Of a stretch of DNA of 38,462 nucleotides, positions 23,743-31,956 are shown piece by piece (the first letter of the stretch is position 1; every line of letters begins with the position of its first letter). The position numbers and the translations under genes were made by a program. The notes under the pieces were generated by a model. It saw only the letters and a list, made by a program, of their open reading frames with translations, searched no databases and was not told the origin of the DNA. This DNA comes from DATILL01 sp035476575 (GTDB lineage: Bacteria > Actinomycetota > Actinomycetes > Mycobacteriales > JACQDL01): NCBI GenBank assembly GCA_035476575.1, contig DATILL010000031.1, positions 1 through 38,462 of the forward strand, written 5' to 3'.

Positions 23743-25539
23743 TCACCCGTGGGTGTCCGGGTCGCGGGTACCCAGGTCGATGACGGCGACCGACTCGGCG
23801 GGCAGCTCGATCTCGCCGTCGCGGAAGACGAAGCCGCGCTCGCTGGCCAGCATCACGGTGAGCGGCGCGCCGTCGAGAGGGATCCGGCGGCGCTCGCCGG
23901 CCAGGTTGCAGGCGACGGTGTACCGGCCGCGGCGGATCACCAGGTAGGGGTGGCCGGCCAGCTCGCCGCGGCGGACGTCGACCCGGTCCAGCCGGGGGTC
24001 GCTGAGCTCGGGCAGCGCGTGGCGCAGCGCGATGAGCCGGCGGTAGTAGTCGAGGATCTCGGCGTGCCGGTCGTCGTCCAGCTCGGCCCAGTCCAGCTTG
24101 GACCGGGCGAAGGTCTCCGGGTCCTGCGGGTCGGGTACGTCGTCGGCCGGCCAGCCGTGCGCGGCGAACTCCTCTCGCCGGCCCTGCCCCACCGCGGCGG
24201 CCAGCCCCGGCTCGGGGTGGCTGGTGAAGAACTGCCACGGGGTGCCGGCCGCCCACTCCTCGCCCATGAACAGCATCGGGGTGTACGGCGAGGTGAGGAT
24301 GAGGGTGGCGCCGATCTTGAGCTGGCCGGGGGACAGGGTGACGGACAGCCGGTCGCCGAGCGCCCGGTTGCCGATCTGGTCATGATCTTGCAGGAAGACG
24401 ACGAACCGGTGGCCGGGGAGCCGGCGCCGGTCGACCGGCCGGCCGTGCGAGCGCTCGCGGAAGCGTGACCAGGTGCCATCGTGGAAGAACGCGCCGGTGA
24501 AGGTCTTCGCGATGGCGTCCGGCGCGGCGAAGTCGGCATAGTAGCCCTGGGTCTCGCCGGTCAGCAGCACGTGTACGGCGTGGTGGACGTCGTCGTTCCA
24601 CTGCGCGTGCAGGCCGTAGCCGCCGGCCTCCCGGGCGGTGACCAGCCGGGGGTCGTTCAGGTCGGACTCGGCGATCAGGGACAGCGGCCGGCCGAGGTGG
24701 GTGGACAGCGCGTCCACCTCGGCGACCAGCTCTTCCAGCAGGTGGGTCGCGCGGTGGTCGACCAGGGCGTGTACGGCGTCCAGGCGCAGCCCGTCGATGT
24801 GGTAGTCGGACAGCCACATCAGCGCGTTGTCGATGATGTACCGGCGGACCTCGTCCGAGCCGGGGCCGTCGAGGTTGACCAGGTCGCCCCAGGTGTTGCG
24901 GCCGGGCTTGAGGTACGGCCCGAACCGGGGCAGGTAGTTGCCGGACGGGCCGAGGTGGTTGTAGACGACGTCCAGGATGACGCCGACGCCGCGCTGGTGG
25001 GCCGCGTCGACGAACTGCTTCAGCCCGTCCGGCCCGCCGTACGGCTCGTGCACGGCGTACCAGCCGACGCCGTCGTAGCCCCAGTTGTGGGTGCCGTTGA
25101 CGGCGTTGACGGGGAGCAGCTCGACCAGGTCGATGCCGAGGTTGACCAGGTGGTCGAGCCGCTCGGCGGCGGAGCTGAAGGTGCCCTTCGGGGTGAACGT
25201 GCCGACGTGCAGCTCGTAGATAACGCTGCCGGGAAGCTGCCGGCCGGTCCAGCCGGCGTCCCGCCAGGCGTAGTTGTGGTGGTCGTAGCAGCGGGAGAGC
25301 CCGTGCACGGTGTCCGGCTGCCAGCGGGAGCGTGGGTCGGGAAGCGGCGTGTCGTCGTCGATCAGGAAGCCGTAGTCGGTGCCCGCGGCCGCACCGCCCA
25401 CCTCGGCGCGCCACCAGCCGTTGCCGGCCGGCTGCATGGCGTGCTCTGTGCCCAGGCTCGGCTGCTGGTGTCCCGCGGGCTGCAGCAGCCATAGCCGTAC
25501 CTGGTCGGCAGCCGGAGCCCAGACCGCGAAGCTCGCCAC
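23743..25539 (-). CDS. treZ: Malto-oligosyltrehalose trehalohydrolase
   Basis: A 598-residue GH13 enzyme that releases trehalose from maltooligosyl-trehalose, the second step of the TreY-TreZ route from glycogen. An N-terminal beta-sandwich (FAVWAPAADQVRLWLL) precedes the barrel. The nucleophile is D254 in GLRLDAVHAL, the acid/base E291 in IAESDLNDPR, and the third aspartate D387 in FLQDHDQIGN. YELHVGTFTPKGTF and NWGYDG are TreZ-type. The GTG start has a perfect AAGGAGG site just upstream. It lies 26 bp after the esterase stop. treY and treX, its common neighbours, are not in this window. Confidence 0.96.
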   Translation of the reverse strand: MASFAVWAPAADQVRLWLLQPAGHQQPSLGTEHAMQPAGNGWWRAEVGGAAAGTDYGFLIDDDTPLPDPRSRWQPDTVHGLSRCYDHHNYAWRDAGWTGRQLPGSVIYELHVGTFTPKGTFSSAAERLDHLVNLGIDLVELLPVNAVNGTHNWGYDGVGWYAVHEPYGGPDGLKQFVDAAHQRGVGVILDVVYNHLGPSGNYLPRFGPYLKPGRNTWGDLVNLDGPGSDEVRRYIIDNALMWLSDYHIDGLRLDAVHALVDHRATHLLEELVAEVDALSTHLGRPLSLIAESDLNDPRLVTAREAGGYGLHAQWNDDVHHAVHVLLTGETQGYYADFAAPDAIAKTFTGAFFHDGTWSRFRERSHGRPVDRRRLPGHRFVVFLQDHDQIGNRALGDRLSVTLSPGQLKIGATLILTSPYTPMLFMGEEWAAGTPWQFFTSHPEPGLAAAVGQGRREEFAAHGWPADDVPDPQDPETFARSKLDWAELDDDRHAEILDYYRRLIALRHALPELSDPRLDRVDVRRGELAGHPYLVIRRGRYTVACNLAGERRRIPLDGAPLTVMLASERGFVFRDGEIELPAESVAVIDLGTRDPDTHG

Positions 25540-25565
25540 TGTCCCTCCTTACGGGACACCCCTCC

Positions 25566-26936
25566 TCACGGGACGCCCTCAGCACGGGACGCGCCGGAAT
25601 GAGTAGTGTCGTGAGCGGCGCGTCCCTGCGTGACATCCTCCGCGTCCCGGCCGGTCCCGTCGAGCCGGCCAGGGGGGCGCAGGTGCCCGCCGGAGACGCT
25701 GACCGAGCTCAGGCCACAGCACCCGACGGTCGGCGTGGACGTGCGCGGAGCCCGCTCCCTGCTGCTCGGCCAGGTGGCTGATGGGGCGGCGGCGGGTGCG
25801 GGGGGCAGTGTCAAGGGCGGGGCCAGTGAGATGGGCAGGTACCCGCTCACCCAGTCCAGCGCCGGTCGGATCGCCGCCTGCCAGGTCCCGTAGTTGTGCC
25901 CGCCGGATATCTGTGCGATGTAGCTGGGCAGCCGGCGGGCGTGCCGGCTGATCATCGCCGCGAGCTGGTCGTCCTCACGCATCGTGGCCGGGTCGTCGGT
26001 CGAGGCGACGAGGTAGAGCGGTGGAGCCGACGGGTGGCGGTGCATGATCCACCACAGGGGGGAGTTGCGCTGCCGGGCGGCCTGGCTGTGGCCGTAGAGC
26101 CGGGCCGTGCCCGGGTCCTGGCCGGGGGTGAAGAAGCCGGACAGGCTGGCCGCCGCAGCGTACCGGTCGGGATGGTGCAGAGCGAGGTTGACCGCGCAGA
26201 ACCCTCCGGTGGAAAAGCCGAGAGCGGCGAAAGAGCGGCCCGGAAGCACCCGAAACGCGGTTTCCACGTCAGCCGGGACGTCGACCGCCAGATAGGTCTC
26301 GTCCCGTTCGCCGTGGACCGCGTCCACGCAGTCGCTGTACGTCCGCTCGTAGGTCGTCGGTATGACGGCGAGGACTGGAGGCACCCGCCCGGCCGCGATC
26401 TCGGCATCGAGGATGGTGTCGATGTGCATCTGGTCCCGGTAGTTCCGGGCCCGGCCAGGCGTGCCGTGGAACAGCTCGATGGCGGGCAGCCGGCGGTCCT
26501 GCTGGGAGGTGAAGTAGACGGCGGGCAGGTAGAGCAGGCCCGGCCGGCTGATGCCGCTCCGCCCGCCTCCGTAGATGACATCGAGGAGTATCCCGCGGCC
26601 AGCCTGTGCGGCGCGGCTGCCCAGCGCCTGCCATCCTCGGGTGAGCACCGTCAGCCGGGTCTCCTCCGGCCGCACCCCGAAGGAGTCCGGCGGCTCGTAC
26701 GAGATGGCCGAGCCCTGCCCCAGCAGGTCGGTGAACGAGGCGTAGAGACCGAAGCGCCGGTTGACCACGTCACCGGCGAGGACCGCCCCCATCGCCATCA
26801 CCAGCAGCAGGCTCACGCATCGCCCGGGAAGCCGGAGACCCCGCGGCCACCGCGGCCACAGCAGCCCGACCCCCGCGCACAGCCCGACGGCGACCACGAC
26901 AAGGATCAGCAGAAACGACAGCCCCAGCAGGTCCAC
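25566..26936 (-). CDS. Membrane-anchored esterase (Esterase D / mycolyltransferase-like fold)
   Basis: A 456-residue protein. Two N-terminal membrane helices (about 3-26 and 40-55) anchor an alpha/beta-hydrolase of the Esterase_D group, which includes antigen 85. S242 in GFSTGG is the nucleophile, with D314 or D315 in ASTDDPA and H347 in GGHNYG. LPAIELFHGTPGRARNYRD and VLAVIPTTYERTYSDCVD fit the family. A long disordered tail of about 85 residues follows the domain. The GTG at 26936 is used because it puts the first helix at the N-terminus; CACAAT lies 6 nt upstream and there is no RBS, so a leaderless start is possible. It heads a run with treZ and the MgtE_N-like gene. Confidence 0.85.
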   Translation of the reverse strand: MDLLGLSFLLILVVVAVGLCAGVGLLWPRWPRGLRLPGRCVSLLLVMAMGAVLAGDVVNRRFGLYASFTDLLGQGSAISYEPPDSFGVRPEETRLTVLTRGWQALGSRAAQAGRGILLDVIYGGGRSGISRPGLLYLPAVYFTSQQDRRLPAIELFHGTPGRARNYRDQMHIDTILDAEIAAGRVPPVLAVIPTTYERTYSDCVDAVHGERDETYLAVDVPADVETAFRVLPGRSFAALGFSTGGFCAVNLALHHPDRYAAAASLSGFFTPGQDPGTARLYGHSQAARQRNSPLWWIMHRHPSAPPLYLVASTDDPATMREDDQLAAMISRHARRLPSYIAQISGGHNYGTWQAAIRPALDWVSGYLPISLAPPLTLPPAPAAAPSATWPSSRERAPRTSTPTVGCCGLSSVSVSGGHLRPPGRLDGTGRDAEDVTQGRAAHDTTHSGASRAEGVP

Positions 26937-27081
26937 GCTGGCATTGTGGCAAATTACCGCCGGCAGGACGGCTGGAGGCCTCAGCGCGGGGCCTTGATCC
27001 GGCCGACCCCGCGCCTCTAGCCTCGGGGGGACCTGCCGACCGCCCGCCGGCTCGGACGGGCTTGACCCCCAGATTGCCCGC

Positions 27082-27951
27082 ATGCCGCAGCAACAGCCGG
27101 AGACCCCCGAACCTCGTAGCGTCCGGTATCGGCGGATCGTCCTGACCACCGCGATCCTGGCCGCCACCGGGACAGTTGCCATCAACGTGGCGTCCCCTGC
27201 CGTGTCCCCGGTCGACCGGATCACCACCGTGGTGACCGGCCCGCACCTTGCCCGAGGCGCGCAGCCGGCCGCGACAACGCTGGTCGGCCTCGGCGACTCG
27301 GTGCCGGCCGCGTCCGGATGCGACTGCACCAGCTTCGTGGCCGGCTACGGCGCGCGGCTCGCCGACCGGACGGGCGGGCCGGTCATCGTGCACAACCTCA
27401 GCGTCCCGGGGCAGACCAGCGCGGACCTGCTCGCCGGGCTCGCGACCGGCCAGCCCGCTGCCGCCGCCGTCGCGCAGGCCGCCGTCGTGACGGTGACCGT
27501 CGGCGCGAACGACTTCAGGGACCAGGCCGCCGCGATCCAGGACGACGACTGCGGGGGCGACGACGACCTGGACTGCACGGCGGACACCCTGGCCTCGATG
27601 CGGCAGACCCTCGGCGCTGTGCTCGACCGCATCAAGAGCCTGCACGGCCGCCGGCCCGTCGCGATCGCCCTCACCGGGTACTGGGCCGTCTTCGAGGACG
27701 GCGCGATCGCCCAGCAGCTCTACAGCCCCGTGGTGCTGCGCCGGTACGACGAGCTCACCCGACGGGTCAACGCCGCCATCGTCGGCGTCGCACGGGCCGC
27801 CCACGCTGCCTATGTCGATCTTTACGCCGCCTTCAAGGGCACCGACGGCCAAGCCGACGACACCCGTCTCCTCGCACCGGACGGCGACCATCCCGACCAG
27901 GACGGCCATGACCTGATCGCCGACGCCCTCCTGGCCAGCCTGTCGGGATGA
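27082..27951 (+). CDS. Exported SGNH/GDSL-family lipase or esterase
   Basis: A 289-residue protein with a signal-anchor-like N-terminus (RRIVLTTAILAATGTVAINVAS) and a SGNH hydrolase domain. Block I is VGLGDSVPAASG with the nucleophile serine, block II has SVPGQTSADLL, block III is VTVGANDF, and block V is DGDHPDQDGH with the catalytic Asp-His pair. Two cysteine pairs (CDC near the first block and CGG...LDC in the middle) suggest disulfides outside the cell. It cleaves ester bonds of lipids or wall components; the substrate is unknown. It is divergent from the esterase gene (145 bp between), with TAGCCT at 27018-27023 a possible -10 box. It converges on the SWIM gene. Confidence 0.9.
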   Translation: MPQQQPETPEPRSVRYRRIVLTTAILAATGTVAINVASPAVSPVDRITTVVTGPHLARGAQPAATTLVGLGDSVPAASGCDCTSFVAGYGARLADRTGGPVIVHNLSVPGQTSADLLAGLATGQPAAAAVAQAAVVTVTVGANDFRDQAAAIQDDDCGGDDDLDCTADTLASMRQTLGAVLDRIKSLHGRRPVAIALTGYWAVFEDGAIAQQLYSPVVLRRYDELTRRVNAAIVGVARAAHAAYVDLYAAFKGTDGQADDTRLLAPDGDHPDQDGHDLIADALLASLSG

Positions 27952-27988
27952 CGGTGCCGCGCCACGAGGCGACGCGGGCCCGAACGGC

Positions 27989-29158
27989 TCAGTCGGTACG
28001 GCCCGGGAGCGCGTCGGGGTGTGTGTCGAGGTGCTGGCCGAGGTCGGTGCCCAGCTCGGCGAGCAGGTCGGCCAGCCGGGAGTCCGGGCGGACCGGGGCG
28101 GCCAGCCCGCGCCGGACCCACCCCAGCGCCTCCTCCGGCCGGCCCGCGCCGCGCAGCACGGTCGCGATCCGCAGGTACTGGTACCCGCTGGACAGGTTCT
28201 CGGCCAGGACCGCGACCAGCGCGTCGACGCTACCGATGATCTTCTCGGCGTACTGTTCGCGCAGGTGGTTGATGGTCGACCGGCGGTGGCTCCACTGGTC
28301 GCCGTCGGGGGGCAGCGTCGCGGCCAGCTCGGCGAGGTGGTCCTGGTAGGCCGCGAGCCCCTTCTCGCCGAGCGCGTCGGCGAAGTCCACGACCGCGATC
28401 TCCGGCCAGCCCGGGCCGTCCACCGGGACGTCCACCAGCCAGCGGGCGAGCTCCACCGGGTCCGGCGGCGCGGCCTGGCAGGCCTCGGCGTAGGTCTCGA
28501 CGGCGACGGCGAGCACCTCGCCGACCACCCCGGAGGAGTCGTCGATCCGCTCCAAGGCCGAGGTCATGTGCTCCACGGTGCGCCGCAGCAGCGGCCCGGC
28601 GACCTCGGCCCGCTCGGCGATCAGGTCGGCCAGCGCCCCGAGCAGGTCGTCCGCCTGGGCGGCGTAGTCCGAGGCACCGGCGTAGTCCACGAACCCGCGC
28701 AGCCGCAGCCCGTCGACCTGATCACGCAGCGCGGCCACGTCCACCCCGTCGGTGGTGGCCGCCCGCAGCACGAGCCGCCGGTACAGCACCGGATCCTCAC
28801 CCGCCTGCTCGACCAGCAGGCTCACCAGCTCGTCCCGGTCGAGCGTCTCCAGCACCGCGCGCGGGTCGACCCGACGGCTCGGCGCGCCGTCCAGCAGGAT
28901 CAGCCCGACGGCGACGCAGTGCTTGCAGAACGCGCCGTCCTGGCCGTGCGGGCAGCTACAGTCCCCAGCCAGCCGGCCGTCCCGGTCATACAGGCGCACC
29001 CGATAGCTGGCGCTGCCGTGCACGGTGGCGACCACCCCGTCGGGCAGCTCCCCGACCTCCGCCACTGCGTCGCGGTAGCCATCGCCCCGCTCGTAGGACC
29101 GCCCACCCGCCAGCCGACGAAGATCGGCATCGGTAAACCACGCCACCGCGGCATCCAA
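27989..29158 (-). CDS. SWIM zinc-finger domain protein
   Basis: A 389-residue protein. Near the N-terminus is a SWIM zinc finger, CSCPHGQDGAFCKH (C67, C69, C78, H80), preceded by the usual beta-strand segment YRVRLYDRDGRLAGD. The rest is a long run of helical repeats (TPR/HEAT-like; for example LLRRTVEHMTSALERIDDSS, then ALGWVRRGL). SWIM fingers bind DNA or protein; related actinobacterial proteins are uncharacterised. The start is uncertain: TTG at 29158 opens the frame after an in-frame stop, and the GTG at 29146 is an alternative four codons in. No ribosome binding site is seen at either. Confidence 0.85.
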   Translation of the reverse strand: MDAAVAWFTDADLRRLAGGRSYERGDGYRDAVAEVGELPDGVVATVHGSASYRVRLYDRDGRLAGDCSCPHGQDGAFCKHCVAVGLILLDGAPSRRVDPRAVLETLDRDELVSLLVEQAGEDPVLYRRLVLRAATTDGVDVAALRDQVDGLRLRGFVDYAGASDYAAQADDLLGALADLIAERAEVAGPLLRRTVEHMTSALERIDDSSGVVGEVLAVAVETYAEACQAAPPDPVELARWLVDVPVDGPGWPEIAVVDFADALGEKGLAAYQDHLAELAATLPPDGDQWSHRRSTINHLREQYAEKIIGSVDALVAVLAENLSSGYQYLRIATVLRGAGRPEEALGWVRRGLAAPVRPDSRLADLLAELGTDLGQHLDTHPDALPGRTD

Positions 29159-29460
29159 CCACGTCCGGCTCGGCGTTCCCTAATGGCCTCTCGGATGGTC
29201 GTGTAACCATACGTTTGAAGCGGCTCAGCCCTGTTTCGGCAGCGCCGCTGTCCAGCCCTACAGCTCAGACGGAGTCTGGTCAGAGTTGGGGTGAACCGGC
29301 GACTGCGCTGTCGGTCTCTATAGCAGGGCCGGCTGGCTGGGCGTTCTCGGGCCGGTTGGGGACTTCGGGACTTTCGCCCCTGTCCGGAAACCGGCATAGC
29401 AGCGACCGTGAGTACAGACATTGTCACGGGTCCGGCAGCCAGCACGAGGGAGCGACCGCG
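29159..29460. other. 302-bp intergenic region with a regulatory box
   Basis: No gene is seen between the SWIM gene and the small coiled-coil gene. It holds the DosR/DevR-like box described separately and presumably the divergent promoters of both genes. Confidence 0.6.
29364..29383 (+). promoter_or_regulatory. DosR/DevR-like box
   Basis: TTCGGGACTTTCGCCCCTGT matches the mycobacterial DosR consensus TTSGGGACTWWAGTCCCSAA at 15 of 20 positions, including the core GGGACT and CCC. Another GGGGACTTC half-site starts 9-10 bp upstream (29357). It lies 78-97 bp before the ATG at 29461. Confidence 0.45.
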
Positions 29461-29643
29461 ATGCGCATGGTGATGGAGCACGGCTGTCCGGACGAGTACC
29501 GGACGACAGCGTTGCAGAGCCGGGTGCAGGATCTCGAAGCACGCGTCCAGCGTCTCGAGGAGGAGCTGGCCCTGCTGCGGTCACACCGTGCCGGGCCGCC
29601 GGCTCTGGATCGGCAGCCAGCCTGGGACGTGCCACAACCCTGA
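29461..29643 (+). CDS. Small coiled-coil protein
   Basis: A 60-residue protein beginning MRMVMEHGCPDEYRTTALQ, followed by a clear heptad pattern (SRVQDLEARVQRLEEELALL) and a short Pro-rich tail. GAGGGAG 8 nt before the ATG is a good ribosome binding site, and the coiled-coil heptads argue that the frame is real. I know no family for it. Upstream at 29364-29383 is a DosR/DevR-like box, so it may be induced by low oxygen or redox stress; this is inference. A single N-terminal cysteine is notable. Downstream is the wrecked hydrolase on the other strand. Confidence 0.6.
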   Translation: MRMVMEHGCPDEYRTTALQSRVQDLEARVQRLEEELALLRSHRAGPPALDRQPAWDVPQP

Positions 29644-29713
29644 CCCTGCTGGGCCCTTCGCGGAGCGCTTCCTGCGCGGTTCCCCTCGACCCCGTGGCTA
29701 CGACGAGCGGGCG

Positions 29714-30456
29714 TCAGGCGGTGCCCAGCGCGGCCCGCAGGACGCCGACGGCCTGGGTGATGGCGCCCTGCGCGGCATGGGTCTGGCGTAGGGCGTTGAT
29801 GCCCACGAAGTCATGGATGATGCCCTGGTAGCGCACCGCCGTGACCGGAACGCCGGCCGCCCGCAGCTTGTTGGCGTACGCCTCGCCCTCGTCGCGCAGC
29901 ACATCGGCCTTGCCCACGATGACCAGCGCCGGCGGCAGCCCACCGAGTCGCCGGCCACCACGACCCGGGTGGGGTCGAGGCCGTGCTCCGCGCCGGACTC
30001 CACGACCCAGGCCGCCACCGCGTCGATCTCCTCGATCGCCGTGGGGTACCTCGCCTCGGGGGAGAGGCTGTACTCGGGGAACACCACCGCGGCGTTCGCG
30101 CCGACCGCGAGCTCGCGGACCAGCCGGTCGTGGGTATGGCTGTTGCCGAACACCCAGCCGAGACCATGGATGTAGAGGATCACCGGCAGCGTCCCGGTGG
30201 CGCCGGGCGGCCGGACGATACGCACCCACATCTCGCCGGCAGGGCCACCGGGCACCGTCAGGTCGGTCAGGTCGGCGTCGAGCAGGTTCGGCGGGTCCGA
30301 CTGGAGGTCGTCGACGATCTTGCGGCCTTCGCTGGTGTCGAGCTGGTAGAGGTACGGCGGGTTCGCGTTGGCATCGGCGAACTGCTTTGCCGCGGGCTCG
30401 AGGACGACGGGCGGAGAGTCAGTCACGGCTGGCTCCCTGGCTGTGGACGTGGTCAT
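29714..30456 (-). pseudogene. HSL-type alpha/beta-hydrolase with internal deletion and frameshift
   Basis: The first 171 or so codons encode a hormone-sensitive-lipase-type hydrolase: cap region, oxyanion motif HGLGWVFG (normally HGGGW), FPEYSLSPEARYPTAIEE, then the nucleophile elbow VAGDSVG. Immediately after that, near 29940, the sequence jumps to PPALVIVGKADVLRDEGEAY in another frame, followed by YQGIIHDFVGIN with the catalytic histidine, ending at a TGA at 29714. Roughly 80 residues expected between the nucleophile elbow and PPALVIVG are missing. The deletion is out of frame, so no complete enzyme can be made. The remaining parts are well conserved, so the loss is recent. Confidence 0.85.
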
Positions 30457-30459
30457 CGG

Positions 30460-30648
30460 CTACCGCGTTGGGCGGGACGGCGGAGCGGGGTGGATCGCGA
30501 GGCTGACGGGCCCCAGCCTGCGGTCGAGCAGGATCTGGGTCAGCAGGCCGCCGAAGGAGTGCCCCAGGATGATAGGCGCCGCGCCGAGACCCCGGATGAT
30601 CCTCTCGTAGCGTTCATGGGCAGCTCCTCCGTCCCTGGCCGCCCGCAT
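30460..30648 (-). pseudogene. Fragment of another alpha/beta-hydrolase
   Basis: Codons for YERIIRGLGAAPIILGHSFG, then GLLTQILLDRRLGPVSLAIHPAPP, are the nucleophile-elbow segment of a different alpha/beta-hydrolase family (GHSFGG). There is nothing of the N-terminal sheet or of the lid and catalytic Asp/His. It ends at TAG 30460-30462, three bases before the ATG of the other damaged hydrolase. The frame starts at an ATG with no family-like sequence before YERI. A short open product of 62 residues is possible but would not be an enzyme. Confidence 0.7.
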
Positions 30649-30678
30649 TGTCGCATGCCCCTGGCGGCGTAGTGCGGA

Positions 30679-31815
30679 TCAGATGGCGTGCCGGCGGCGG
30701 CCGAGCCAGAGGCCCACGGCACCGACGCCGAGCAGGCCCAGCCCGCCGACGGCGAGCAGCAGCGGAGCGCGGGCGCCGGTGTTCGGCAGCGCACCCGTGG
30801 TCTCGCTGGACGGCGCCGCGCCGCCCGGGGCGGCACCAGCACCGGCACCAGCACCGGAGCCAGCCGCGGCGGGGATGGCGACGTCCACGACCAGCCGGTT
30901 CGGCCCGGCCAGGGTGAACGCGCGGAACCCGGACCGGCTGGCCAGCCCGAACCCGTACGACGTCACCGCCTCGAAGTCACCGGCTCCCTTGACCTGCTTC
31001 AGCATGGGGAAGCCGGGCGTGATGGTGTTCTGCGGCGCGTGCACCGAGGTTGACGTCGGCTTGATCACCACGTGCAGGAACGCCGACCCGAGCAGCGGCA
31101 CCACCGCCCCCGACCCGTCCGCCGTCACCTGGTCGACGTACGAGACGTCGTAACGCGGCAGCGGGCCGTTAAGGGAGAAGACGACCCGGTCAAAGCCCGC
31201 GTGATGGCCCACGGTCACCGAGCTGATGATCGTCTGCGGTCCCGCCTCCGAGCCCCCCGAGACCGGCGCCGTGCCGAAGCCGGGCACCCCAGGGCTCGGT
31301 GCGGCCGGGATGGCGAAGTCGATCACCAGCCGGGCCGGCCCGCTGAGGGTGAAAGCCCGGAACCCCGACCTGCTGGCCAGCCCCACCCCGCAGGACAGCA
31401 CCGCCTCGAAGTCCCCGGTCGACTTCACCTGCCGCAGCATCGGCAGCTTCGGCGTACGGACGGTGAACGGCGAGTGGTTCGGGTTCTGCATCCCGATGGT
31501 GAGGAACGCCGAGCCGAGCAGCGACACCGGCCGGTCGGACGGGTCCTCGGTCACCCGCGACACGTACCGGAGCCGGGTCTGCGGCACCGATGCGGCAAAG
31601 GAGAACACCAGCCGGTCGAACCCGGCGTGGTGCGTGGTGCTGACCCCGGTGATCGCGGTGGAGCCGGACCCGACCGGCGCGATCTCGACCTCCCCGGTCC
31701 CGAATGCCGGCGGTGCGGCGGCTGCCGGCGCGGCGGCGAGGATGGCGGCCGTGGCCAGGACACCGGCGGCCACCCCAGCGACGACACCGGCCACGGCGAT
31801 ACGGCGGACGAACAT
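30679..31815 (-). CDS. Exported wall-anchored protein, two AMIN-like domains and LPNTG sorting signal
   Basis: A 378-residue surface protein. A signal peptide (FVRRIAVAGVVAGVAAGVLA ... APAAAA) is followed by two homologous domains of about 125 residues. Each has HHAGFDR-VFS, SLLGSAFL or PLLGSAFL, a P-LKQVK/P-LRQVK step, GDFEAV, GLASRSGFRAFTL and a closing RLV-D-AIPAA strand; this is the AMIN-like pattern of actinobacterial exported proteins. A Gly/Ala linker and LPNTG, a hydrophobic span and RRRH form a sortase signal. No sortase gene is in the window. AMIN-type domains bind wall polymers in other proteins; the ligand here is unknown. The ATG at 31815 has a GGGGGG site 5-6 nt upstream. Confidence 0.88.
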   Translation of the reverse strand: MFVRRIAVAGVVAGVAAGVLATAAILAAAPAAAAPPAFGTGEVEIAPVGSGSTAITGVSTTHHAGFDRLVFSFAASVPQTRLRYVSRVTEDPSDRPVSLLGSAFLTIGMQNPNHSPFTVRTPKLPMLRQVKSTGDFEAVLSCGVGLASRSGFRAFTLSGPARLVIDFAIPAAPSPGVPGFGTAPVSGGSEAGPQTIISSVTVGHHAGFDRVVFSLNGPLPRYDVSYVDQVTADGSGAVVPLLGSAFLHVVIKPTSTSVHAPQNTITPGFPMLKQVKGAGDFEAVTSYGFGLASRSGFRAFTLAGPNRLVVDVAIPAAAGSGAGAGAGAAPGGAAPSSETTGALPNTGARAPLLLAVGGLGLLGVGAVGLWLGRRRHAI

Positions 31816-31902
31816 GACAGACCCCCCGGGTCTACCTCCCCGGCGCGGGAACACTCCGTCCCGTGGAGCGGGGAACGTAACCAGGACGCCGTACCGCCGA
31901 GC

Positions 31903-31932
31903 CCGGTTGGCAGCGACTGGGCCGCCAACCGG
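31903..31932 (-). terminator. Hairpin downstream of the EF-G2 gene
   Basis: CCGGTTGGC (31903-31911) and GCCAACCGG (31924-31932) form a 9-bp stem with a 12-nt loop, 24 bp past the stop at 31957. The 11-bp direct repeat AACCGGCTGGC follows at 31927-31948. Confidence 0.5.
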
Positions 31933-31956
31933 CTGGCAACCGGCTGGCGGCGGGAG

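Noticed and set aside
25566..25800. Frameshift suspected at the esterase C-terminus
   Set aside because: The tail is Pro/Ser/Thr-rich and does not resemble a missing domain in another frame, so I treat it as a disordered extension.
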